From the NCBI GenBank assembly GCA_018894105.1, contig CM032125.1, forward strand, positions 34,023,032 through 34,087,031: a DNA stretch of 64,000 bases. Direction: 5' to 3'. Below, in pieces: positions 9,599-22,953 of this stretch (position 1 is the stretch's first letter; each line of letters opens with the position of its first letter). The notes under the pieces are model-generated. The model saw only the letters and a list, made by a program, of their open reading frames with translations, was not told where the DNA came from and did not search any database. This stretch comes from Jacaranda mimosifolia. Taxonomy: Eukaryota; Streptophyta; Magnoliopsida; Lamiales; Bignoniaceae. Both the position numbers and the translations under genes were made by a program.

Positions 9599-11676
9599 GG
9601 GTTGATTACATAAATCCCCTTGAGGTTTGGCCTATTTACAATAAGGTTCAAAGGTTTCACGAAATTATAAATACCCTCTGGGGCTGACGGTCAATCGTTA
9701 AATCAAACGATTTTTGTGCAATGACTATATTACCCTCATTATATCAGGAAAAAAAAAGCAAAAAAAAAATATACAAATATTAAAATGATCTTAACATTAC
9801 AAAGTAACAAAAACAACCATAAAGTTTTATGAAAATAACAAAATAACATTAAGTAATAAAATTACAAAAATAAAATAAAATTATTAATAAAAAATATAGA
9901 TTATAAAATAATTGAATAATATATATATGTATGTATATATGCATATATAATACAATATCATATATATTAATCAATATATACATATACATATATATTTATA
10001 TTTATACTTAATATATATAATACACATATATATACATACACATGTACAACCACATCCCACCCCCAACCCCCATGGCAACCCCCCCCCCCCCACTAGCCAA
10101 ATCTGGCAAGGCCTAGATCTGATCATAGCGACCACTACCAATGGCAACCACCATGGTAGTGGTTGCTTGCTGCCATGGCGACTGCCTGGCTGCCTACTAC
10201 CATGGCAGCACAGCCGCGGCCGCCTGGTCCAGGCCAGGCGGTCATGGGTTGCGGCTGCCAACTGCCACCGACCGGCCTAACACGGTCGACGAAAAAAGGG
10301 TGGGGTGGGGTGGGGTTGAGTTGGGGAAGAAAATTGGGCGTAGGGGTGGGATTGGGGGGATATGGGTGTATTTCTAGAATATAATATATATTTTATTAAT
10401 TAATTAAAATAAATAATTTTACTTATTTATTTTGAATTAATAAAGTATTTTAATTTTTTATGTTATTTTTAATTAGATATATTTATATTTAAATGATTTA
10501 TTTGTTTTATATATGATTATTGTTTTAATAATTTATTTGGTTAAATTATTTCATATATGTTTATTATTTTAATATTATATAATATGTAATTCAATTCATA
10601 AATATATTTTTTATTTAATATAATTAAATCAATTAAATTGCGTATATCAATTATTTTAGATTTTTTTACTATTTAATATTTTGTAAAATTTTAGATTTTT
10701 ATTATTTTTTTAATTAATTAATTAGTAGTATGTTAGTGTTAATTTTTTTTCATTTTTTTGTTTTTATTAATAAATAAATTCAACTAGATTTAATTATATT
10801 ATTTTAGATGATTTTTTGAATTAATTAATTATTAGTATGTTAGATATTAATTTTTTAGTTTTTATTTTTATTAATAATAAATTCAACTAAATTTAACTAT
10901 ATTATTTTAGATGATTTTTTGAATTAATTAATTATTAGTATGTTAGATATTTATTTTTTATTTTTTATTTTTATTAATAATAAATTCAACTAAATTTAAC
11001 TATATTATTTTAGATGTGTTTTTATTTTGTTATTATAAAATATATAATTTAAAACTATTAAAATTATGGTTATATAAGATAATAGATTTTAATTTTATTT
11101 TTTAATATTTTACTTATTTTATTTCTTAATTAATAAGTAATTTCAACTTAATCTAATTAAATTATTTTAATTATAACTATTATTTTGATATCACTAATTA
11201 TGTAATCTAAAATTATAAAAGCTATTTTATGTAAGAGATGAATTTAATGTTTATTTTTTTAATTCTTTATTTATTTTCTTTTTTAATTAATAAATAGATT
11301 AATTAAACTTAATTAGATTATTTAACTTAAATTTAAAGATTATTCAGTATTTATGAAATTTTATTAATAATAAAATATATTTAAATTTATTATGTGTAAT
11401 TTAAATAATGTTAAAATTACATCCTTATGGTATGAAAAATATTACAAATAGGTCTAAGGATAATTTTGTCTTACAAATGACCATAACAGTAACTAGGGGG
11501 TATTTTGAATTTTCATGCAAAAAATTTGATGACGTCATCATTTTGTTGGACGGAGGCCAACGGATTTTTAAAAATGTAAGACGGAGAAAAATCTCAGGAA
11601 AATATTTGTAATTTCATCAAACATTTAGATTTTGGGTAAATAGGCCAAACCTCATGGGGATATATGTAATTAACCC
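9599..11676. mobile_element. Mutator-like non-autonomous element, 2,078 bp
   Basis: Left end GGGTTGATTACATAAATCCC and the inverse of the right end, GGGTTAATTACATATATCCC, continue as inverted repeats through TGAGGTTTGGCCTATTT. A perfect 9-bp direct repeat TTTTATTAA flanks it at 9590-9598 and 11677-11685, the target-duplication length of Mutator-like elements. The core (about 10065-10375) is strikingly GC-rich in a nearly pure AT setting, with many GCCATGGC and GGTGG words. Frames there (for example 10141-10377 plus) lack any domain I recognise. Confidence 0.85.
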
Positions 11677-11685
11677 TTTTATTAA

Positions 11686-12192
11686 ATAAAGGAATAGTTC
11701 GATCTAGTGAAATAAAGAAATTAATTACCTTGACAAGCTTTCTAACTTGGGCCGTAAAAATTCTTAGATCTTCTTAGAAGTGAGAGCAAATCCTACGACT
11801 ACGAATTTGGTCGCCGGCAGAAGCCCTCTGCCCCCACCGCCCGCACACTTCCTCCGCGGCGGATTATGGGTCAGTTGCATAACAAAGGCCTGGATGTCAG
11901 CCAGTTTTTGGTAATTTGAATTTAATCAAATCCAAATTCAACAAGACAAATCTAGGAATATTAAAAATGCAAATCGGAATGCCTAGGAAACTAACAACCC
12001 AGAAAATAAAGTAAAATCGAAGGAAAAATTGGAACTCAAAAACACTCTCACCTTTCACCCATTTGAGTGGAACACCCTTCTTGCTAAAAGGAAACCTTAA
12101 AAAAATCCAAATAACAACAGAAGAAATGTACCATACGGTATTTTTGCAATGAAGGGAAAAGAAAAGAACAAGAATAGCCTACTAGGGGGTAT
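11686..12192. other. Intergenic DNA with a GC-rich leader-like patch
   Basis: The segment 11800-11880 is GC-rich with CCGCGG and GGCGG words. On the minus strand it is followed by a CAAG/GTAATT donor-like site near 11735. It could be the untranslated first exon of the decayed minus-strand mannosidase gene, but no start codon or peptide supports this. The rest is featureless. Confidence 0.3.
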
Positions 12193-12201
12193 GGTGGAAA
12201 G

Positions 12202-12921
12202 CAATGTTTTGAAAACCGAACTGGACCGGGTGGTCTGATCGATTGGATAGGTGATCGGAGGCCAGTCTGGTCTGGTTGAAGACTCAAAATTGGTGGAGGT
12301 CAAAATCAGTGAGAACCGATCAAAAATTAATTGAATTGGGCAAAATCAAACTGGTTCAACCAATTCATTTTTATTTTTTTTAAAATTTTAATTTTTTTTT
12401 AAAAAAAGTAAAAAAGAAAAGAGATGAGTTGAAGATGATGATTAAAGATTTTGGACATATAATTTATTTAAAATATAAATTTATTTTCTTAAAATTTAAT
12501 AAAGTGGTAGTTATATATGAATACTTATGTTTAATTTTTTATTTTATTTTCTTTAATCTCTCTTAAATTATGTTGAATATTTAGCATAGAAGAATTTATT
12601 TTTACTTGGAATCGAAACATGATACAAATGATTATTTAAACTAATGTAAAATATTATTTTTTATTTATTTATAGTTGACTAATAGTGAAGTAGTATTATT
12701 TTCTAAAATAAGTAAGTTGATTTTTTTAAAAAATAATATTCTTTCTATATCAATTGAAAGTTTTATTTTTTGGTAATATTAAAATATTATATATATTTAT
12801 AAAATTAAATATAATTATTGCATTATTATGACGTCATATCAGTTCGACCAGTGATCGAACCGATTGAACCAGTAACAAATAGCCTTGCCGGTTCATTGTC
12901 CGGTTTGATTTTGAAAACATT
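12202..12921. mobile_element. Mutator-like MITE, 720 bp
   Basis: Ends CAATGTTTTGAAAACCGAAC and the inverse of GTTTGATTTTGAAAACATT form a terminal inverted repeat extended by CCGG-containing words. The flanking 9-mers are GGTGGAAAG (12193-12201) and GGTAGAAAG (12922-12930), one mismatch. The interior is AT-rich without coding capacity. The overall type, an inverted repeat over AAAACCG..CGGTTT, is common in plants. Confidence 0.7.
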
Positions 12922-13489
12922 GGTAGAAAGCGAATCAGAATCAGCCATTTAAGTACGAGATGTTGACAATACAGGTTGGGAGGGTTTGATTATTTTAATC
13001 TTATGAATGTTGTGAGATGGTATATTCCTTAATATGAAGAGTTTGTAGCATGGAAATCGCTACTAGCCACTCAACAATATGTTGCTACCATGAAAAATGA
13101 CTCAAATGGAAAAAAAAAAAAAAATTGTTATGTAAAATTCATTTTACTAAATTTTTTTGATTTAATCATTTGAATACAAAAATCGCTAATATGAGTAGCA
13201 AGTGGAAAATATGATGACAAGCGAGTCAAATGAAAAATATGATGACAAATTTGACCTCTTCTAACAAAATAAAGATGTGGATTTTTTAAAATTATTCAAA
13301 AAATATACTTTATGTATTTTTTTTTTAAATAAAAATGTCTAGCATCATATATGTAAATAGCTTAATTCCTTGCGCAAATAAAAAAAACCATGTAAATACT
13401 TAAAAAAATCTACTTATTTCAAACGTAATATCGCTGCAATGAGTAGCAATGTAATTGATAAAAATATATTTGTCTATGAACAATCTAAA

Positions 13490-15205
13490 CATTGTTTTTT
13501 TATTTTATTTATTTTTTAAATATTGCCATCATTAGAATTCATTTATTAATATATTGCATAATATTCAACACAACCTATTTATAAATGAATCACACATTAG
13601 TCGCCGATTTTTACAACGACTACTTGTTTATTTTTTTTAAAAAAAATTTATCATTAAATTTAATTTAATGTATTATATAATATTCAATATAGTGTGTTTA
13701 TTTTAAATACATAGTATATATATAAAGTAGTTGTTATTTGTCATATCGGAATTTTAACTATGTAAATATTAAAGTAGTAACTATTTTGACTGTTTGTCAT
13801 GTTGTCAGGGGGGACAACCTTACCAATTCAGGTAGGTTGAGTGGGTTCGGGTTGGGTTGAGAAATGAGTATAACATAAAAATACTAAGTCCAAACTCAAC
13901 TCAACCCGACGTTAAATCCAAAAAGCTCAACTCTAACCTAACCCAGAAAAGATCGTGTTAGGTTTGGGTCGACCTAATTTTTAATCAGGTCACCTAATCC
14001 AACCTGATAAAATTGACCCAATCTAGTCTATTTATTTTATTTTTCATATTTGTAAATCTCAATATTATAATTGAGTAGAAGTTTGATCTCTAATAAAATC
14101 TAAAATTCGACATAATCATTAAGGTCTAAGAAATATAATAACTTTAAAACTTACCATCTCGTGAGTACTCCGAATACAATAAAATAATAAACCATTGTTC
14201 AGTAATTCAATTTTCAAAATTTTGATTTTTGGATATATATATATATTATTTAGATTTTATTTTAATTAGTCAATTTTTTTCCGATGGATCGGGTTGAGTT
14301 GGGTTGGATCAGGTTTATTGGGTTATTAGATTACTTGATTTATTTTTTAGGTTATGCGGGTTGACCAAAAATCAACTCAACCTTATTTTTTATTCTCGAA
14401 TCATTCTCGAGCCCAACTCAATTTGATCCAATCCTGATTTTTTTTTTCAGATAAGTCCTTGTCAGGTCATCAGATTAAGTTTGATTGTCACACCCTTAAA
14501 CCTTAGCTTGCTTCAAAGAACATAGTTATGTGTTTACAGATTTGAATTCTGGGAATTTATTAATGTGACTTGCTGTGCCAGTTTCATTGTGCTGTGAATC
14601 ATCCAGTATATGGTCTGTTCAGTTTGACACTCCCAAATGGTTTAATTTCTCATTTCACCCACATTTTCTTTTCCGGTTTTTATCTGAATAAAATCATGCT
14701 TTTATTTCTTTAATTAGTGGACAACACAATTGTCGTAAATTTTGGGTTGCTTCAATATTTGAACATACAAATCAGTCGCCGTTTTTGTGGCTTACATTTT
14801 TTTATTTTTATTTTTTCAAAATAGTATAATCATTACAATTGCTTAATTAATCTAGAATAATATTGAATTACAATTTTTTTCGCCATTTTTTATAGTGATA
14901 CATTATTTATTTTCTTTTATTTTTTAAATTATTATAATCATTAAATTTCATTTATTAATGTAATATATAATATTGAACACAACCTATTTATAAATGAATC
15001 ACACATTAGTTGCCAATTTTTATAGCGACTACTTGTTTATTTTTAAATTTTTTTATAATCATTAAATTTGATTTAATGTATTATATAATATTCAATACAG
15101 TGTATTTATTATATATTAAATACATAGTGTATATATAAAGTAGTTGCTATTTGTCATGGTGGAATTTTGACTATGTAAATATTAAAGTAGTAGCTATTTT
15201 GAATA
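13490..15205. repeat. 310-bp direct repeats about 1.4 kb apart
   Basis: Sequence 13490-13800 recurs as 14900-15205. Both contain CACAACCTATTTATAAATGA, CACATTAGT(C/T)GCC and TATATATAAAGTAGTTG, and end in AGTAGTAACTATTTTGA or AGTAGTAGCTATTTTGA. The 1.1 kb between them includes another insertion (13830-14460). The arrangement could be LTR-like or a local duplication; I see no TG..CA ends. Confidence 0.55.
13830..14460. repeat. GGGTTG/CAACCC-rich foldback repeat
   Basis: Starts with GGGTTCGGGTTGGGTTGAG and ends with CCCAACTCAATTTGATCC. The interior holds ACTCAACCCGA and GGGTTGAGTTGGGTTGG in both orientations. It is a dispersed plant repeat of the type also seen at 140-300; boundaries are approximate. 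Confidence 0.5.
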
Positions 15206-15362
15206 GCTATTACTTTCTTCAATCATTATTTTCGTGTAAGGATAAATTTGTCTTTTATACTATTTTAAAATCGTACCTCTCTGACGGTGTAGATTTTTTA
15301 AAATCATTGTATGATTGTAAAATGTCATGTAGGTGTACCCCTACTTGACTGTAGAAAGAGCC

Positions 15363-15960
15363 CTAACTGTGGCAAAAATTTTGTTTCAAATAAATTACAA
15401 TATTCATAAAAAAATTTGCTACTATTATTAGCGATTATTGTGTAAAGATTATTTTCACCCTGAAAGAGCAATATATATTATTCTCTAACTGTGGTAGAAA
15501 TTTTGTTTTAATTAAATTGTAATATTCATAAAAAGAATCACTACCATTATTAGCGATTATTGTGTAAATAATTATTTTTAATTAAGAGCAATATAGATGA
15601 TTTTTGTTTTCACCATAGTATCAAAACAAAGGAATTGTTAGTCAAGAAATATAGAAACCATTTATGAATCGAGAGCAATATATTTTATTCTCCAACTATG
15701 GCATAAATTTTATTTCAATTAAATTGTAATATTCATAAAAAAAATTGTTATTATTATTAACGATTACTGTGTAAAAAATTATTTTCAACCTGAAAGAGCA
15801 ATATATATTATTCTCTAATTGTGACAAAAATTTTGTTTCAATTAAATTGCAATATTCATTAAAAAAAAAAAAAAAGTCGCCACTATTATTAACGATTTTT
15901 GTGTAAAGAGTTGTTTTTAATTGAGAACAATGTAGATTGTTTTGTTTTAAAATTATTTCA
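15363..15960. repeat. Degenerate 120-bp tandem repeat with TTAGCGATT
   Basis: Units beginning CTAACTGTGGCAAAAATTTT (about 15363), CTAACTGTGG (15486), CAACTATGG (about 15694) and CTAATTGTGAC (about 15816) each run through ATTACAATATTCATAAAAA and TATTA(G/A)CGATT, then TGTGTAAA. They are the internal repeat of the foldback family. The inverse orientation is seen at 49340-49540. Confidence 0.6.
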
Positions 15961-16950
15961 ATAAAATCATTTTATCTATCCTGTAGAAAAAATGTGCTTT
16001 TCCATTTAGCAACTTAAGCGATGTAATTATGTACACTCAAACATGACGATGCTTGTTCAAATAGTGATAAATTAGGGATAAGTTTTGGAATAAAGCCATT
16101 GTACAACACACATATACATGTTAACAGTACCATGAAGAAATATGAATTATAATTTTTATATAACTTAACAGTGCCGTTAAGCTTAGTAGACCGTTCTTGT
16201 TTTAGTTATCATGTCAATCTATTAGTGTCATTTTTTCTATTCCATCCTACGTGCGCCATAGGACGAGGCAATTACATTGATGGTGGGAGTACAGGAAAAA
16301 TGGTTGGTGAACTACCCAAATCCAAATTGCTAACTATATCACCAATATTTTATTACTTTATCATTACTACTATTTATTATTATATTATATATATAATATT
16401 ATTTTGTTTTTATTATTATATTATATATTAATTATTTTTTTATTAATACTATTTTATTATACATTATATATATATGAAGTGTCTGTGAACAATGCATTTG
16501 GCGCATGTGTTTTTGTACATTTTTTTGTGTGTTTTTTGTTGCAAAACGACATCGTTTTGAAAAAGAAGTGCTTTGTTTGTTTTCACTTTATGTTTTGCTA
16601 GTTGTTCTGCATTTCGTTTTTTGTTGGTTTACGTAGTGGGCCCTGCAATCAATCAAAAGGAATTGATTTTATTTTATAGGATTTTTTTTCTTTTTAATTT
16701 ATCTATGTGGTTGGGGCCTGCCTACATGACTAGGAGAAAAAGATGGCAGGCATTGGTTTTCGAAAAGCAATTTTTGCTTTCTCTTAATTTTCACTCTTTT
16801 TTCCCACTTCCATTGGTTTTTACAAAATTATTATAAATTAAAGAATTTATTTTTAGGTGTAAAATTTTTTACAAATTATTTTGAAAACTAAATATTCAAA
16901 AGTGCTTAAAAAAATAAATTAAATATTTCTTTTCCAAACATGATAAAAAT

Positions 16951-18051
16951 GATAATTCATATAGACATATAAGCCGTGAAGAAATATTATTACAATTTTA
17001 AAAAATAATAAAATAACTACATATATAAATAAAAATGAATAAATTTTATTTATTAGAGTTATAGGAATATTGAGAAATATATATATATATATATATATTT
17101 TGTAAAGTATTGCACGTTACAAACTACTTATTAACTCGGTAATTAAATAATGACCTAATATAGATGATATACAAAGAAATTACATATTTATTCTAGCGGG
17201 ACTTGGCATCTTAAAATTCTCAAGTATCATAAAAATTATAACTATGACTTCCACATTGTTAAAAATTGTACCAAAACAGCTTCATATACATTTTTAAAAA
17301 TTATTTACTTATTTATCATATCAAAATATGTACATATGCAAATATTAATTTAAAAGCATCGAGTAAAATGTTTTGCTCTATTTTTTTTTTAGTTCTTTCA
17401 TTTATTTTATAAGATTTTAAATTAGCAATTGTTTATGTTCTACAACTTATTTAACGACAAATTATTTTCAAACATAATACCTTCAATAAAATATTCACAT
17501 TATTTTATCTAACTAGCAATAGATTTTCTTTTTTAAAAAATAAAAAGAATTGCAATTCATTTTTTTAATCACATAAAGCATATTCTTGATTATAAAATAA
17601 GCTATTTTAATATTAAAAATATTTTCGGGGTGAGAACTATTTTCTATTTTGTTGCTACTAATTATTTATTTTATAATTATTTTAAAAAGGTAAAATTATA
17701 TACTAATCGCTATCTAACCCACAAAATTAATAAACAAAAGTTAATAAACAAATTACTCTTCAAGAATTTTGTTAGTGTTCCTATATGTTTTGTCAATATA
17801 TAAATCCAAAAGATTTTTGACAAAGCAAAATCAAAACTATCAATTAGCCTGTTCATGCATGGTTAATAGTAAGAGTAATACACACCCACACCCACACCCA
17901 CACACACACACACACCCACACACACCAATCATTGGCTAAGGCGTTATGCATTTTCAAAATTTATCAATCAATATACATTAATTATGAGGGACTAGCGATA
18001 TGAGATTATGGAATATAAGTTACATTCACTAACGAGATAAATTATATCCTA
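16951..18051. repeat. AT-rich DNA with a CACACC microsatellite
   Basis: Featureless AT-rich sequence except for a (CACACC/CACA)n run at 17881-17926. No gene is supported. Confidence 0.6.
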
Positions 18052-18514
18052 GGGCTTATTTGCTTCATTGGATAAAGTTTGATAGATTCATTTTTAAACT
18101 TTATCTCTTATTTATTTCACATTTTTATGGTCCATGATACATTTGTGGTCCGACATGATATCATAGGCTAAGCTGGTTTATGGATCAAGCCATCTTGACT
18201 TGATCCATTTTTCATCCTTTTAAATTTGATCTGATAAAGAATAAAAATAACATTCTTACCCTCATAAAAACCCAATCCTCAACGCCTTATGCCAAATTTT
18301 AAAAATTTACCTTCTTAGAGGTTAGGACATTACAAATTGTAATCACAGTGAGTAATTTTTCCAACCAAACATTAGATAGTATTAAGCACATGATATCACT
18401 AATTTCTAAAATTCAAGCAAACAATAGATTCTATGATTTTGGATACCATTTCTAACTTATGTATCACTAGCATATTAATCCCTCCTAATTCTATATGTCC
18501 AAGCAAACAAGCCC
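18052..18514. mobile_element. MITE with GGGCTTRTTTGCTT termini
   Basis: The left end GGGCTTATTTGCTTCATTGG and the inverse of the right end GGGCTTGTTTGCTTGGACAT form an inverted repeat around a 463-bp AT-rich core. TA lies on both sides (CTA / TAG), which fits a TA-type target duplication. The superfamily (PIF/Harbinger or Tc1/mariner) is left open. Confidence 0.6.
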
Positions 18515-19341
18515 TAGGTACTTTTAGTTACATTGATATTATGAAATTAAATTAGATACAACAACATCTTTTGTCAATAACTAGAATAATACTATATATT
18601 TTTCTCTATTTCTTCAGTGCATACTTATTTTAATTTTAATTTTACCCAATGTTAGCAATTTCTCAATATTTTATTTATTTTTGTCATATAATATTTTTCA
18701 TTTTCAACTATACCATAGTGCTATAGGAATTTCGAAAATTTGAAGAATTATTTGATAGGAGAAATAGAGAATGTATTGAAAATGGAACTACATTGTGCTG
18801 CGAATGGGGGTACATTTGGCTATATCTGAAAGAAGACAAATTTTAATTCAACATATTCCCATATAAAGTTTTTATACTATTATCCAGTGTTTTAATACTA
18901 ATATAATAATTAAAAAATATTTTTTTTTATTAAAATAATAATTGAAGTGTGTGTGTGTGTATTGTTTAAATAACAAATTGATTTAGTAAAATTTGAAACA
19001 AAAGATATTCTGAATAAATATTTCAATTTATTTTCGAATAATGAGTATTCTTCTAGAATGAATATGAATAGAACGTTAATTTTATTGTATATTTTGACCA
19101 TAGTACAACTTTACTTGCGTTATTAGGAATAATTCCATACAAACGAGTACATATAGCGTGAACTCAACTTGACATAAACAAGAAAAAAATATACTTTAAC
19201 GAGTTCCAAATTATAGTTGTAGATTGTAAATTCATATTTGATTAAAAAGGATTTTGATTATTGTGTAAGATATCATACATTATTTAGTCTATTATCAATT
19301 AAATAAAAATATGAAAATCTTCATAAATTACTGGATGTTTC

Positions 19342-19372
<31 letters not shown>

Positions 19373-20420
19373 GTGAGAAATTGAAAATAATGAAAAATTA
19401 TTACCATTTTTTTAATTTTGTAAAACTACTAAACACAATCACACTAAAAAAAGTCGAACACAATTTACTTACATTTTTTTTCAAATATTATTGTTTATTC
19501 TATTTTAATATTATTTTATTAATGATTTCATTTTCATTAGTGCAGAAGGAGGTTTTATATTTTACTAGAAAGCATTATAAACTCATTATTTCCTTTTTTA
19601 ATTTATAAAAAGAATGATAAAATAGCACACTTAATTTAACTAATATTTAAACAAATAAAAAATATACTACATATTTTTTCAATTAAAATTAAAAAATGTG
19701 ATTAAATCAATACTTCTTTCAATAATTAAACTCGGCTTGTTACAAATCGGACCCTAATTATTCTCCTTATTTCTCATCTTAAAAGCATGGACTTACAAAC
19801 ATGCATATTCTAGTAATCTGATAAAAAATATAAAAATTATATTTCCCTTACCGTTGAGCTGACCACAGTTTATGTGAAGGAACTGGCATATATATGATTT
19901 AGTTTTAGATCTACGATTAAAGTTAAATAATAATTAATTGAGAGTGTTTTAAATATTTTTCTAATTTATGTATTTCATAGAGTACATTTGCACTTGTAAA
20001 ACGTTAAACTTGTATTTTAAAATAAATTCTCAAATGGTGATGACTAAATATGATAATGAAGTTAGCCTATGAACAAAAATGATTTATAAATCAATTATAA
20101 TATATTAATTTTATGTTCAAATTTAAGAATGGACCAAAATAAATTTACAAGCTTAAGTCCATTTTATTAATGAATTTGATTTGTTTTAGCCTTTCTAAAA
20201 GGTTTTAATAATCAATGAATACAATATACTAGATTCAATGAACCAAATATATATAAGTAAAATCATAAATAACTGATAATATAGGTTGCAGGTCATTACA
20301 ACCTGCTCAACAAGTAGCAGGTTATAGTTACCTGCTTAATAGGTAGCAAAAACTCTCTCATCTAATGCATCTAATTTAAACACTTTTTAAAGGGTAACTA
20401 ATTTTAGACTTCCTTGATGC
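18515..20420. other. AT-rich intergenic DNA
   Basis: Contains an (ATA)n run at about 19345-19372 and a small hairpin with AGCAGGT/ACCTGCT words at 20285-20350. No gene or mobile element that I can delimit. Confidence 0.5.
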
Positions 20421-21105
20421 GGGTTGGCTATGGTCTGATAATCATGATTTTTTTTAACATTCTATACCCTTTAAGAGCATGACATGTGTACAAATGATTT
20501 TCTTAAATCATTACTAATTACATTAATTTACTAAATTAGCCTTTATCAAGTAAATTAAAATAAAATAATTTTAATTTTGAAATATCTTTTTTGTTCTTTT
20601 TAAAAACTGACAAACAATTAAAAATAAAAAATAAATAAATTACACATAATTTTGAATTACGCACCTACAGACACCCTAATTGATTAATCCTCACAAATCG
20701 GCGCCTCCACCACAAGAAAACAGCAACCACGCCAGACGGTTTAGGCTATTCTCTCGGCCGGGGAAAATTTATGGATTCCAGAAAACCTCAATTTTATGAG
20801 TTCTGCGGTAGTAAAAGAACTCAAGTGGTTTTCAATTTTCTTTCCTTTTTATTATTATTTATAAAATTAGCGGTTAGGACTCAGATGGTAGTGTGTAAGA
20901 GTGATAAATAGCAGATATTTGTGAAAAGACTATATTATACACAAATGAATGTTAAATTTGAAATTAGCTGAATTAAATACAAATTTAATTTAGGAGCTAC
21001 TTATATGTGAATAGAAATTTTGATTTTTGATTTTTGATTCTTTTGATCTCTTACTCTTTTCTTTCGGTGTGAATGTGCTCTATGAATATGTCTGTGGCTT
21101 AAGGG

Positions 21106-21452
21106 GTGTTTGATTTTATTTTCAAACCTCATTTTCACCAATTTTCTCTTTCCAAAAATAGAAATCATAACTTTTTAAAAAATTTCACCCAACATAATTT
21201 TTATTTTTATTTTCAAAATACATTATCCAATAATATATATATATATATATATTCCCAATAACCTATATATCTTCTCTTTCTATTCTATTATTTATATCTC
21301 TCTTCACCTACAACCTATTAAATCAATATAATCATTACATTTCCAAAAATTTCATCCAAATACAAATTCATTTTCAACTCATTTCTACTAACTAATTCTT
21401 TCCGTTTTGGAAATGATGGAAATGGAAGTTGAAAATGAAAATAAAACCAAAC
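21106..21452. mobile_element. MITE with GTGTTTGATTTTATTTTCA ends
   Basis: The left GTGTTTGATTTTATTTTCA and the right TGAAAATAAAACCAAAC are near-inverse. Related copies lie at 26405-26830 and in both arms of the giant element (about 44580-44880 and 51060-51310), recognised by TCTTCACCTACAACCTATTA and CATTTCCAAAAATTTCATCC-type words. It sits inside the foldback element at 20421-22035. Confidence 0.55.
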
Positions 21453-21697
21453 GGACAGGTTTTGCCATTTTTTGGCAGTGGCAAATTGGTAAATTTGGCA
21501 CTTCCGTTCCATGTGCATTTATGGATGATATGGACACGAACAAAGGGCAGGAAGTAAAAGCATTCAAGAAGATTCAGATGTAAAACCAAACGGACAGGTT
21601 TTGCCATTTTTTGGCAGTGGCAAATTCCATGTGCATTTATGGATGATATGGACACGAACAAAGGGCAGGAAGTAAAAGCATTCAAGAAGATTCAGAG
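21443..21697. repeat. Tandem duplication of about 140 and 115 bp
   Basis: The segment AAAACCAAACGGACAGGTTT to GCATTCAAGAAGATTCAGA occurs twice in tandem (about 21443-21580 and 21582-21697). The second copy lacks about 20 bp after TGGCAAATT. The two overlapping minus-strand frames here are artefacts of the duplication. Confidence 0.8.
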
Positions 21698-22035
21698 ATG
21701 TAATTTTTTTTGCTTGAGGTGGAGGCCGCCGGGGGGATGTTAAGAAAACTGGGTGGATTTGTGAGGGTTAATTAATTAGGGTGTTTGTGGGTGCGTAATT
21801 CTTAATTCTGTATAATTTATTTATTTATTATTTTAATTGTCCGTCAGTTTTTAAAAAGAATAAAAAAGATATTTTAAAATTAAAATTATTTTATTTTTAT
21901 TTTACTTAAAAAAGGTTAACTTAGTAAATTAATGTAATTAGTAATTATTTAAGAAAATCATTTGTACACATGTCATGCTCTTAAAGGATATAAGATGTTA
22001 AGAAAAATTATGATTGTCGGACCCTAGCCAATCCG

Positions 22036-22953
22036 TATGTGATGTTATACGAAACTAGACCTAACAGAATAGTACCCAAACCCACAGGTACCCAAAAATT
22101 TAAGGGTAACAGGTCTTATATTTCTAACTGAATAAAATGCAAGTAATTTTACTCATACCCAAGTTACCTGCCATTTTTTTGCCCAACACGTGGTTACCCA
22201 TGGGTTATCCATATATATATTTATGTTTTTAAAATTTTTAATCTAACTTTTAATTTTTGAATTTTACAAATAAAAAAAAATACAACATACTAATACCTTA
22301 AATACAAAATTGTATATAACGAAGAACCCTTCTCAAATAGCAACCATCTATGTAGTCAAGTGATAAATAATTTGTTGTGCATATTTTCATGGATGTAATA
22401 TTTTTTTCTACAAAGGCAATAATATTTGAGTGATATTTAAATTTTTAATTCAAAAAACTTTTGACATGTAATAGATTTAAATTTGAACTTTTAAATGTAA
22501 TATATTTTAAATTTGATAGATTTTGAATATTTAAGTTGTAAGTATTAAACTAATTTAAAAAAAAAAAATTGTAAGTATTAAACTGCTACATTATTGATAT
22601 GCTTTAATTACTTATCCAATGTAATAAATTCATTGTGTTTTTTTTTTATTTTATTTAGTTAACATTGAGTTGCGCCCGTCATTGACTCAATGTCTACATT
22701 GGTAATTCTAATGAAACTTCCAGGAAGTTTCTGTTTTTTTTTTTCTCCTCCCATCTCTTCTCCTTTTCTCTCCGCAGATCAACTCGCTTCCCTTATCGCA
22801 AACACTCCCTTGTCGTTTTCATTACATCCACCGAAAAAGCGTGGGACTAAAGTTGTAATTTTTCCTATTATATGGGACTAAAAATACAATTTTACCTTTA
22901 ATATTCTATCCTTTTGACAAAACTTACGTAGGAACTTTGACACTTTTCCCTAT
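22036..22953. other. Intergenic DNA with a GGGTACC-type MITE remnant
   Basis: 22060-22215 contains GTACCCAAACCCACAGGTACC and CATGGGTTATCC-type words, probably a degenerate hAT MITE end. The rest is AT-rich, becoming more balanced from 22660 towards the gene at 23011. Confidence 0.4.

Larger units (their letters stand above)
12945..16950. mobile_element. Degraded relative(s) of the giant foldback element
   Basis: The left part (12955-13120: GTTGACAATACAGG, then AAATCGCTACTAGCCACTC) is homologous in inverse orientation to 49780-49960. Its GTTGACAA resembles the subterminal CTTGTCAAC of the giant element's right end. The right part (16160-16870) matches the inner arm sequences around 51450-52130 and, inversely, 43900-44460. 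Between them lie AATCGCTA/TAGCGATT-type words, as in the giant element. I could not place its two ends or a target duplication. It may be a composite of nested pieces, and its small frames are not genes. Confidence 0.45.
20421..22035. mobile_element. Foldback element with 300-bp terminal inverted repeats
   Basis: The left arm (20421-20712, starting GGGTTGGCTATGGTC) is the inverse of the right arm (about 21718-22035). Matching landmarks are TTAAGAGCATGACATGTGTA on the left and TACACATGTCATGCTCTTAA on the right, plus GGCGCCTCCACC and GGTGGAGGCCGCC at the inner ends. No clear target duplication is visible. Within the loop lie another MITE and a 140-bp tandem duplication. No coding capacity. Confidence 0.7.

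Noticed and set aside
10141..10384. GC-rich frames that look like coding sequence
   Set aside because: They lie inside the core of the Mutator-like element, have no recognisable domain, and several frames are open at once because of composition.
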